7,976 nucleotides of DNA, taken from the NCBI GenBank assembly GCA_947371715.1, contig CANBQQ010000135.1:1-7976 (forward strand). Direction: 5' to 3'. This document shows, one piece after another, positions 1 to 4,903 of the stretch (within the stretch, counting starts at the first letter, position 1; the number at the start of each line of letters is the position of its first letter). The notes beneath the pieces were generated by a model. That model ran no database searches and was not told where the DNA came from. It was given only the letters and a program-made list of their open reading frames with translations. The translations under genes were made by a program, and so were the position numbers. Origin of the DNA: Flavipsychrobacter stenotrophus. Lineage in GTDB: Bacteria; Bacteroidota; Bacteroidia; Chitinophagales; Chitinophagaceae.

Positions 1-61
1 GGGTTTCTGCACTGCACGGGCCTGCTATAATAAAAGGCTTTCCTGTTTTAAAAAAAGACAT
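1..61 (-). CDS. 3-deoxy-7-phosphoheptulonate (DAHP) synthase, N-terminal fragment
   Basis: Only the first 20 codons are present; the gene continues past the left edge. Read on the minus strand from the ATG at 61-59, the peptide includes KPFIIAGPCSAET (residues 8-20). The GPCSAE block is the N-terminal signature of the DAHP synthase family, which condenses phosphoenolpyruvate and erythrose 4-phosphate in the first step of aromatic amino-acid synthesis in the cytoplasm. KdsA enzymes, the nearest alternative, normally read GPCVIES here, so SAET favours DAHP synthase. Such a short lead before the motif fits the short form that many Bacteroidota fuse to a C-terminal chorismate mutase; that fusion cannot be seen here. 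No in-frame ATG lies upstream before a stop at 106-104, so this start is well supported. The gene is divergent from the VOC gene. Confidence 0.78.
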   Translation of the reverse strand, partial: MSFFKTGKPFIIAGPCSAET

Positions 62-65
62 AATG

Positions 66-73
66 CAAATGTA
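66..73 (-). promoter_or_regulatory. Candidate -7 promoter box for the DAHP synthase gene
   Basis: On the minus strand this reads TACATTTG, a full match to the Bacteroidota -7 consensus TAnnTTTG. Only four bases separate it from the ATG at 61-59, so transcription would begin at or next to the start codon. I see no good TTG -33 box at the usual distance (the bases there are TTTT), so the promoter call rests on the -7 box and its position. Confidence 0.45.
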
Positions 74-110
74 AGTGTTAAGTGAAAAGGTAAAAGTTAA
101 AACCTAAAAG
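71..110. repeat. A-rich degenerate short-period repeat between divergent genes
   Basis: This stretch is a run of related 6-8 base units such as GTAAGT, GTTAAGT, GAAAAG, GTAAAAGT and TAAAAC. It sits in the spacer between the DAHP synthase and VOC genes. The same word AAGTTAAAA appears on the minus strand at 7708-7700, next to another gene end. It may be simple slippage of A-rich intergenic DNA or an upstream promoter element; no function can be read from it. Confidence 0.3.
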
Positions 111-138
111 AGTGTAATGTGATAGGAGGAAAACACAT

Positions 139-146
139 TATATTTG
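139..146 (+). promoter_or_regulatory. Candidate -7 promoter box for the VOC gene
   Basis: TATATTTG fits TAnnTTTG exactly and lies 9 bases before the ATG at 156 and 18 before the ATG at 165. If it is real, the possible TTG start at 144 lies inside the promoter and cannot be the start codon. No clear TTG -33 box is present at the expected spacing. Confidence 0.4.
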
Positions 147-155
147 AAATATAAA

Positions 156-539
156 ATGCCCACCATGAACATTCCAATAGGCCATAATGTAATCATGCCA
201 TACCTGATGCTAAGTGATGCTAGGGCATTTGCGGCGTTTATGAACGAGGTATTTGATGCGGAACAGACATTCTCAAAACAAAGAGAGGACAGCGAAGTCA
301 TAATGCATTCCGAGTTGCAGATAAACGGTGCTACAATAATGTTTTGCGACGCCACAGAACAATGGCAGCCACAAACAGCCAACATGTTTATCTATGTACC
401 TGATGCTGACGCCACTTATAACAAAGCTCTTGAAGCCGGTGCTACCAGCGTAATGCCGCCAACCGACCAGAACTATGGCCGCGCTTGTGGTGTGACCGAT
501 CCGTTTGGCAATACATGGTGGATAACTTCAATAAAGTAA
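156..539 (+). CDS. VOC superfamily (PhnB-like/glyoxalase-bleomycin resistance fold) protein
   Basis: This is a small cytoplasmic protein of the vicinal oxygen chelate superfamily, in the PhnB-like group. It shows the usual landmarks: an N-terminal PYL strand followed by a helix, an IMHSELQINGATIMF-type strand pair, an FIYVPDADATYNKALEAGA block, and the closing YGRACGVTDPFGNTWWI motif near the C-terminus. The DPFGNTWWI end is highly characteristic. Members range from glyoxalases to resistance proteins and many have no known substrate, so no reaction is assigned. Three in-frame starts exist: TTG 144, ATG 156 and ATG 165. Relatives typically begin near the MNIP at 165. I chose 156 as the first ATG downstream of the candidate promoter box at 139-146. 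An AGGAGG at 124-129 lies 14 bases before TTG 144 and could support that start instead. The stop codon directly abuts the stop of the convergent gene. Confidence 0.88.
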   Translation: MPTMNIPIGHNVIMPYLMLSDARAFAAFMNEVFDAEQTFSKQREDSEVIMHSELQINGATIMFCDATEQWQPQTANMFIYVPDADATYNKALEAGATSVMPPTDQNYGRACGVTDPFGNTWWITSIK

Positions 540-1007
540 CTAGGCATCTTTAAGTGGGAATACAAGAAAGTGTTTTTCGCACACCAGCCTGCATTTATCG
601 TAGAATTCGGGGCCGAGGTCGGTAAGTGGATTGCCGTCTATCGGGTCGGTTGTCCACTCCCAATCATCTTCTACGCCTGTCCGGTCTCTATCGAACCAAT
701 AAAACAGCATTAAGCCTTCGGTTGCCAGCTTTTTGTTAGCTCGCACTATTGCTGCTATCATAGAGGCGTTTATTGGAGCATTTATGTTGTAGATCTCCAT
801 ATCATCTTCCTCCATCCAGGCTCTGTATGTTTCTGAAAAATCGAGAAACCAACTATCGACATCAATGTATTGACGCAACACTTCCATTATTCGCTTCCTG
901 TCTGTAACTGCGTGTCCCTCATCGGGTTTGCACTTAACAACAAGGCTGGTGGGGTTACCCATCCAGATAAAATAGTAGAGTCGGTAGTTGTTCAATTCGT
1001 TTGGCAT
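540..1007 (-). CDS. Hypothetical acidic, tryptophan-rich protein
   Basis: I do not recognise a family. The 155-residue product has no signal peptide or membrane segment and is predicted soluble. It is acidic (roughly 28 Asp/Glu against 17 Lys/Arg) and rich in aromatics, with tryptophans near residues 15, 53, 64, 104, 116 and 118. The centre (about 76-105) looks helical, and an acidic block follows (EDDWEW, about 113-118). Three cysteines occur (26, 139, 143). Reality as a gene is supported by an intact frame of useful length, a start codon with nothing better upstream, and an end that exactly meets the VOC stop. The frame on the opposite strand at 870-1097 is less protein-like. The gene is 93 bp downstream of the PhyH gene on the same strand with no clear terminator between, so co-transcription is possible. 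Two palindromes cover its start region. Confidence 0.68.
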   Translation of the reverse strand: MPNELNNYRLYYFIWMGNPTSLVVKCKPDEGHAVTDRKRIMEVLRQYIDVDSWFLDFSETYRAWMEEDDMEIYNINAPINASMIAAIVRANKKLATEGLMLFYWFDRDRTGVEDDWEWTTDPIDGNPLTDLGPEFYDKCRLVCEKHFLVFPLKDA

Positions 1008-1025
1008 ATGCGCATAAATTTATGC
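1004..1025. promoter_or_regulatory. Two tandem palindromes over the start of the hypothetical gene
   Basis: GCATATGC (1004-1011, containing the start codon complement) is followed without a gap by the perfect 14-bp palindrome GCATAAATTTATGC (1012-1025). Both begin with GCAT and end with ATGC. The position immediately before a start codon suits a repressor-binding site or a hairpin that masks translation initiation. This is inference from symmetry and place; A/T-rich palindromes of this size can arise by chance. Confidence 0.3.
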
Positions 1026-1100
1026 TACAGTAATAGGTCGCAAGGTAAGCGGTTCAATTTTTACAAGAATAAAAGTGCGGATGATTTGGGTGGATAAGAA

Positions 1101-1982
1101 TCAATAACCATCATCTCCTCTCCAGTTACCACCCCAACGCGGATCGTGGGTTTCATTGCAGCTGGCAAAGCGGATGTCGGTAGATAGTCTCATACGTTCG
1201 TCATTACAGTCCAGCGTCGCATGAACAATGAAAGGCGTATGCAGCACAATGTCGCCTGCCTTAAAATCTGTATACAGCCATGGTTTACCGGTAGTGTCGG
1301 TAATGGCCTTGAGGTCTGCTGTGATAGGTCGTTCATCTTTCTCCGGGCGCTTAAAGCGGTTGAGTTGATGGCGCAGGTCGTCCTGGTCAAAATCATTAGA
1401 ATCTTTAAGATACACGATACCACCACCTTCCAGCGGAACATCGCCTAGCGGTATCCATATGGATACTATCTTCTTGGTGCCTTTGTTCAGGTAGGTGAAG
1501 TCGGCATGAGCGCAAGATGCTACTCCTGTATTATTATAAAAGTGGCGAATGGGTCTTCTTTGCAATAAGGTTACTTCTTCATTCATTAAAGACGTAGCCA
1601 GATCCAGTAATTTCTTGCTTCGGGTAAATTGTTCAAAGGCATCTGAAGTAACAAATAGTGATGCGGGATGCCCCGGTAAACCATGCCTGTAAGGCGAAAA
1701 CTGGAAGGAGCCTGAAAACAAGCCCTGGCGCGGAGAAGTGCCTTTTTTTAGAATGATAGGGTCGAATAGTTTAAAATACTCTTCTCTAACATCCAGCACA
1801 TCAGCAGGGTCTAAAAAGCCCGGAAGATATAAGTAACCATCATTATTCAGTCTGCGGGTCATATCTGCCACGTCCGATGCATCACCTGCTTCCGCCTGCT
1901 CAAAGTATTGAGGCGTAAATGGAATGGGCATGCCATTGGAGAACAAATATGGGGGGCGTTCTGAATTTGTATTGGTTTTCAT
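1101..1982 (-). CDS. Phytanoyl-CoA dioxygenase (PhyH) family Fe(II)/2-oxoglutarate oxygenase
   Basis: The 293-residue product is a cytoplasmic non-haem iron oxygenase that would couple 2-oxoglutarate decarboxylation to hydroxylation of an unknown small substrate. The iron triad is visible: His159-x-Asp161 in CAHADFTYLN and the distal His254 in LHTPFIVHATLD. Arg265 in the RLS motif is placed to bind the 2-oxoglutarate carboxylate. GDVPLEGGGIVYL (about 180-192) and the C-terminal RWGGNWRGDDGY are also typical of the group. An N-terminal segment, NNDGYLYLPGFLD (about 46-58), is the usual entry to the fold. PhyH relatives act on very different molecules, so the substrate cannot be read. The ATG at 1982-1980 is the start; a -7-like box lies 33 bases upstream. 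It is divergent from the YahK-like dehydrogenase, which might point to a shared hydroxylation/aldehyde pathway, but that is speculative. Confidence 0.88.
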   Translation of the reverse strand: MKTNTNSERPPYLFSNGMPIPFTPQYFEQAEAGDASDVADMTRRLNNDGYLYLPGFLDPADVLDVREEYFKLFDPIILKKGTSPRQGLFSGSFQFSPYRHGLPGHPASLFVTSDAFEQFTRSKKLLDLATSLMNEEVTLLQRRPIRHFYNNTGVASCAHADFTYLNKGTKKIVSIWIPLGDVPLEGGGIVYLKDSNDFDQDDLRHQLNRFKRPEKDERPITADLKAITDTTGKPWLYTDFKAGDIVLHTPFIVHATLDCNDERMRLSTDIRFASCNETHDPRWGGNWRGDDGY

Positions 1983-1999
1983 CAGGTAAATACTTGCTA

Positions 2000-2043
2000 A
2001 TTATCAATATTACCCAAAAATACGGCATTATCAAAGTATTACC
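2000..2043. repeat. Imperfect direct repeat pair in the divergent PhyH/dehydrogenase promoter region
   Basis: ATTATCAA-TATTACC at 2000-2014 recurs as ATTATCAA-AG-TATTACC at 2027-2043: all 15 bases match apart from a 2-base insertion. The starts are 27 bases apart and the copies flank the candidate -7 box at 2015-2022. Paired direct repeats around a promoter suggest binding sites for a regulator of one or both divergent genes. Confidence 0.42.
2015..2022 (-). promoter_or_regulatory. Candidate -7 promoter box for the PhyH gene
   Basis: On the minus strand the bases read TATTTTTG, an exact TAnnTTTG match, 32 bases before the ATG. The nearest TTG-like -33 candidate (2050-2048) is about 25 bases away, longer than the usual 19-21, so the promoter is incomplete as seen. 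The 158-bp spacer 1983-2140 contains no full -7 box for the rightward dehydrogenase gene. Confidence 0.33.
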
Positions 2044-2140
2044 ATGACAAAATCAATAGCTTAAATGAGCGCAAGCCTTTAATTTTAGTGGTCTGAATAG
2101 CCATGTCCGGCGTCGGTGAACTAATAAAAACCACAAAAAA

Positions 2141-3184
2141 ATGATAGCAGCAAAAGGATATGCCGCACAGGCACCTACAACAGATATTGCACCTTTCAGT
2201 TTTGAAAGGAGAGAATTAACACCCAATGATGTGCAGATAGAGATACTCTATTGCGGTGTATGTCACTCAGACCTTCACGTAGCGCGCAATGAGTGGCAGC
2301 ACACCACTTATCCTGTAGTGCCGGGCCATGAAATAGTAGGTAAGGTAACAGCAGTGGGTAGTGCAGTAACCAAATTTAAGGAAGGAGATCTTGCAGGTGT
2401 TGGTTGCCTGGTAGACTCATGCAGAGAATGTGTGAATTGCAAAAAAGGATTGGAACAATTTTGTAAGAATGGATCCACAGGTACTTACAACAGTAAGGAT
2501 AAGCACACAGGTGGAATGACCTATGGTGGCTATTCTAACCGTGTAGTAGTTGATGAGAGTTTCACATTGCGTATATCTGATAAGTTGCCGCTTGAAGCAG
2601 TAGCGCCATTGTTATGTGCAGGTATTACCACCTACTCGCCGCTCCGCCACTGGAAGGTTGGTAAGGGCCATAAAGTAGGTGTGGTAGGCCTTGGTGGTCT
2701 TGGTCACATGGCGGTAAAGCTGGCTGCATCATTTGGTGCAGAGGTAACGTTGTTGAGCACATCGGCAGGTAAAGAGCAGGATGCATACAGGCTGGGCGCA
2801 ACAAATTTTGCATTGACAAAAGATCCTGAACAATTAAAAGGATTGGCCAGCTACTTTGATTTTATCATTGATAGTGTGTCTGCTGAACATGATTATAACA
2901 CATACTTAAGCATGCTGAATGTGGACGGTGTGATGATATGTGTTGGCGCACCTCCTACGCCATCCCAGATAATGGCGTTCAGCTTGATCGGTGGTCGCAG
3001 AAGTCTTGCAGGCTCATTGATTGGTGGCTTGCCTGAAACACAGGAGATGCTGGACTATTGTGCCGAACACAATATTGTATCTGATGTGGAAGTGATAAGA
3101 ATGGATTACATCAATGAAGCTTACGAACGTATGCTGAAGGGGGATGTGAAATACAGGTTTGTGATAGATATGGCAACACTGTAA
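2141..3184 (+). CDS. yahK: YahK-like zinc-dependent alcohol dehydrogenase/aldehyde reductase
   Basis: This 347-residue enzyme belongs to the medium-chain dehydrogenase superfamily, cinnamyl-alcohol-dehydrogenase-like branch, and closely resembles E. coli YahK as I recall it. Relatives reduce a broad range of aldehydes to alcohols, usually with NADPH, in the cytoplasm. Catalytic zinc ligands are Cys41 (GVCHSD), His63 with Glu64 (PGHEIVG) and Cys159 (PLLCAG). The structural zinc ligands are Cys94, Cys97, Cys100 and Cys108. The Rossmann nucleotide motif GLGGLG is at 183-188. The following STS (206-208) fits the NADPH preference of this branch. ITTYSPLRHW (162-171) and the C-terminal INEAYERMLKGDVKYRFVID are family hallmarks. 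Length and both ends match the family, so it is intact. It has no obvious Shine-Dalgarno sequence, only an A-run before the ATG, and is followed by a strong terminator, so it appears to be a single-gene unit. Confidence 0.94.
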   Translation: MIAAKGYAAQAPTTDIAPFSFERRELTPNDVQIEILYCGVCHSDLHVARNEWQHTTYPVVPGHEIVGKVTAVGSAVTKFKEGDLAGVGCLVDSCRECVNCKKGLEQFCKNGSTGTYNSKDKHTGGMTYGGYSNRVVVDESFTLRISDKLPLEAVAPLLCAGITTYSPLRHWKVGKGHKVGVVGLGGLGHMAVKLAASFGAEVTLLSTSAGKEQDAYRLGATNFALTKDPEQLKGLASYFDFIIDSVSAEHDYNTYLSMLNVDGVMICVGAPPTPSQIMAFSLIGGRRSLAGSLIGGLPETQEMLDYCAEHNIVSDVEVIRMDYINEAYERMLKGDVKYRFVIDMATL

Positions 3185-3206
3185 GTAAAGAGTAAAGATC
3201 ATAAAG

Positions 3207-3234
3207 AAAAGTGGCGCATATGTGCCACTTTTTT
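3207..3234. terminator. Bidirectional rho-independent terminator between convergent genes
   Basis: AAAAGTGGC (3207-3215) pairs perfectly with GCCACTTTT (3224-3232), and the stem can extend by a G-T wobble into the CATATG loop. On the plus strand the arm runs into six T bases (3229-3234); on the minus strand it runs into TTTTCTTT. It lies 22 bases after the dehydrogenase stop and 3 bases beyond the zinc exporter stop, so it can serve both. Confidence 0.88.
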
Positions 3235-3237
3235 CAT

Positions 3238-4176
3238 TTAACTGCGGTCGCAGATCTCTTCTTCGCAGTGTATCTTAACTGATTCCAGTTCTATGGTAGC
3301 GTGTTGAATATTGAGATGTTGCAGTTCATGTTTGATCCGGTGAACAAGCTGTATTTTCTCATCGAATGACAATGTCTCATCGGGGATAAGGTGCGCTGTG
3401 AGCGCGTTCTCAGTAGTACTCATTGCCCATATGTGCATATGGTGTATGCTCTGCACGCCATTCATCTTCACTATAGCTTGTTCTATTTCCTGTTTTTTAA
3501 TATCGGCAGGAACTGCATCGAGTGTAAGGCGCAGACTACCCATAAGTAACGACCAGGTGCTGATAAGTATGACCAGTAATATACCCAGGCTTGTGGCACC
3601 ATCGAGCCAATACCAGTGGGTGTATTGCATAATGATACCGGCTACAACTACGCCAAGTGAAACCAGCGCATCTGCCATCAGGTGCAGGTATGCGCCACGG
3701 GTGTTCATCTCTTTATCTTTATGCTTGAAGAATAGAAATGCTGATCCGAAATTGACCACAATGCCTATTCCCGCTACAATGGCCATAGTGCCACCTTCTA
3801 CCGGGTGGGGGCGCATTAGTTGCCTTACAGATTCATAACTGAGTAGCCCAACAGATACCAGCAGGATCACCGCATTGGTTAGTGCGGCCAGTATAGTGCT
3901 TTTCTTAAAGCCGTATGTAAATGAATCTGATGGCTTCATCTTTGCCAGCCTGAAAGCCAGTAACGATAGTATAAGACTGGCTACATCACCAAGATTATGA
4001 CCGGCATCAGACAGCAATGCCATAGAATTATTGGCAAACCCCATCGCCGCCTCTACGATCACATAAGCACTGTTAAGCACAATGCCCACAATAAAGGCAG
4101 TACTGGCCGCATCGGCAGCGCTTACCTTGTGGTGGTGATGCCCCTCGTGACTATGATCGTGGTTGTGGTCATGCAT
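3238..4176 (-). CDS. Cation diffusion facilitator (CDF) zinc exporter, ZitB/CzcD type
   Basis: This 312-residue inner-membrane antiporter would export Zn2+ (perhaps Co2+ or Cd2+) in exchange for protons. The cytoplasmic N-terminus carries nine histidines in its first 16 residues, a metal-binding tail common in zinc CDFs. Six membrane segments fall at roughly 25-45, 52-75, 93-115, 129-150, 165-183 and 189-213. The transport site is complete: His60-xxx-Asp64 in segment 2 (SDAGHNLGD) and His165-xxx-Asp169 in segment 5 (HLMADALVS). The two His-Asp pairs indicate zinc rather than manganese selectivity. The cytoplasmic C-terminal domain has the family IHHMHIWAMS block (244-253), and the tail has a Cys-x4-Cys pair (304, 309) that may bind metal. 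It is divergent from higBA across 88 bp. No TAnnTTTG box is visible for it, so its promoter is unidentified. Confidence 0.93.
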   Translation of the reverse strand: MHDHNHDHSHEGHHHHKVSAADAASTAFIVGIVLNSAYVIVEAAMGFANNSMALLSDAGHNLGDVASLILSLLAFRLAKMKPSDSFTYGFKKSTILAALTNAVILLVSVGLLSYESVRQLMRPHPVEGGTMAIVAGIGIVVNFGSAFLFFKHKDKEMNTRGAYLHLMADALVSLGVVVAGIIMQYTHWYWLDGATSLGILLVILISTWSLLMGSLRLTLDAVPADIKKQEIEQAIVKMNGVQSIHHMHIWAMSTTENALTAHLIPDETLSFDEKIQLVHRIKHELQHLNIQHATIELESVKIHCEEEICDRS

Positions 4177-4228
4177 GTAGCGCAGATTTTATCTATGTAA
4201 GTTACGAAGAAATATCGGCGAGAAATTA

Positions 4229-4260
4229 TTTGTAACATGTAACATAACGTGTTACATTTG
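4229..4260 (+). promoter_or_regulatory. higBA promoter with full Bacteroidota -33 and -7 boxes
   Basis: TTTG at 4229-4232, a 20-base spacer, then TACATTTG at 4253-4260 match the Bacteroidota consensus of TTTG/TTG, about 19-21 bases, TAnnTTTG. It is the best promoter in the window. The expected transcription start falls at about 4265-4268, on or beside the GTG start codon at 4265, so the mRNA may be leaderless. Confidence 0.72.
4231..4257. promoter_or_regulatory. Probable HigA operator overlapping the higBA promoter
   Basis: ATGTAACA (4237-4244) and TGTTACAT (4250-4257) form a perfect 8-bp inverted repeat with a 5-base spacer. A further copy of TGTAACA (4231-4237) stands directly in tandem on the left. 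The sites run from the -33 box into the -7 box, so a bound dimer would block RNA polymerase. HigA-type antitoxins repress their own operons through such sites; assigning HigA here is inference from position. Confidence 0.65.
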
Positions 4261-4264
4261 TGGT

Positions 4265-4543
4265 GTGATAGCCAGTATTAAACATAAAGGTTTGAAATTG
4301 CTATGGAGCAAAAATGATGCTTCAAAGTTAAGGCCCGACCAGGTTAGTAAAATAAGAAACATACTTACTCTACTAAATGCTGCTACCAAAGCAGAAGATA
4401 TGGGCTTCCCGGGATCTAATCTGCATCCGCTGAAGGGAGACTTGAAGGGCTTTTGGTCTATTACGGTTACGGGTAATTATCGAATCATTTTTCATTTTGA
4501 AAATGGCGATGTTTACCTCGTGGATTATTTGGATTATCATTAA
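4265..4543 (+). CDS. higB: HigB toxin, RelE-superfamily ribosome-dependent mRNA interferase
   Basis: The 92-residue protein is a HigB toxin, which cleaves mRNA on the ribosome when its antitoxin is lost. It carries the family N-terminus IKHKGLKLLW and the LNAA...EDM..PG..LHPLKGDLKGFWSITVTGNYRI core. His54, Arg73 and the C-terminal Asp90-Tyr91-His92 match, at the same numbering, residues I recall as important in Proteus vulgaris HigB, and the length is equal. The toxin therefore appears active. The start is a GTG; the family N-terminus begins at this codon and no in-frame ATG precedes the core. The antitoxin gene follows after 11 bases, giving the toxin-first order typical of higBA. The operator and promoter just upstream suggest autoregulation by HigA. 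Confidence 0.94.
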   Translation: MIASIKHKGLKLLWSKNDASKLRPDQVSKIRNILTLLNAATKAEDMGFPGSNLHPLKGDLKGFWSITVTGNYRIIFHFENGDVYLVDYLDYH

Positions 4544-4554
4544 ATGTTGCTGTT

Positions 4555-4869
4555 ATGAAAAAAGAAATGCCGCCCGTTCATCCGGGTGTAATATTAAAAG
4601 AAATGTATCTGGAACCATTGCAAGTTACCATATCTCAACTTGCAGATATATTGGGTGTAGCCCGACGCACCATATCATTGATAATTAATGGGCATTCTAA
4701 TATCAGTGTGGATATGTCTCTGCGTTTTTCCAGGGCTTTCAATACTACACCTGAACTCTGGTTGAATATGCAGCGCGACTATGACCTTTGGTATGCAGAA
4801 AAAAAAATTGGTATCAACCAGATCCGTGCTATAAAGCCAATTAAAAACGTTACAGCAATTTCTGCATAA
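4555..4869 (+). CDS. higA: HigA antitoxin, XRE-family helix-turn-helix
   Basis: This 104-residue protein binds and neutralises HigB and represses the operon. The family start HPGVILKEMYLEPL (9-22) is followed by a helix-turn-helix at about 25-46 (TISQLADILGV.RRTISLIING). Next come SVDMSLRFSRAFNTTPELWLNMQ (51-73) and DYDLWYA. These are all standard HigA blocks, so it is complete. The extra C-terminal tail (about 83-104) is basic and varies in the family. It follows higB by 11 bases, with a four-codon reading frame bridging the two stop/start signals. No hairpin follows the stop, so transcription probably continues into dgt. Confidence 0.94.
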   Translation: MKKEMPPVHPGVILKEMYLEPLQVTISQLADILGVARRTISLIINGHSNISVDMSLRFSRAFNTTPELWLNMQRDYDLWYAEKKIGINQIRAIKPIKNVTAISA

Positions 4870-4903
4870 TTATTTATTTAAAAATTGGGGACATCTTTAC
4901 AGC

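Noticed and set aside
3..74. A plus-strand frame open from the left edge (VSALHGPAIIKGFP...) that could be the end of an upstream gene.
   Set aside because: The opposite strand of the same bases encodes KPFIIAGPCSAET with a good start codon and a -7 box, a clear DAHP synthase signature; the plus frame matches nothing I know.
124..129. AGGAGG as a Shine-Dalgarno sequence for a TTG start at 144.
   Set aside because: Spacing is long at 14 bases, TTG 144 lies within the TATATTTG box, and family alignment from memory starts later; not excluded, but less likely in Bacteroidota.
104..385. 93-codon minus-strand frame antisense to the VOC gene.
   Set aside because: The plus strand encodes unmistakable VOC motifs; this frame is a Cys/Ser-rich shadow.
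870..1097. 75-codon plus-strand frame.
   Set aside because: It is antisense to the start of the hypothetical gene, has unusual composition, and has no motif or promoter.
2080..2087. TAATTTTA as a -7 box for the YahK-like gene.
   Set aside because: The last position is A instead of G and no TTG is found at -33 spacing.
3398..3838. 146-codon plus-strand frame inside the zinc exporter gene.
   Set aside because: It is antisense to a well-supported membrane transporter; the Cys/Ile/Pro-rich translation is what antisense of hydrophobic codons gives.
4128..4176. Repetitive GTG/ATG-rich stretch that looks like a short tandem repeat.
   Set aside because: It encodes the histidine-rich N-terminus of the CDF transporter, which accounts for the pattern.
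4497..4688. 63-codon frame overlapping higB and higA.
   Set aside because: It is out of frame with both genes and has Cys-rich, featureless content.
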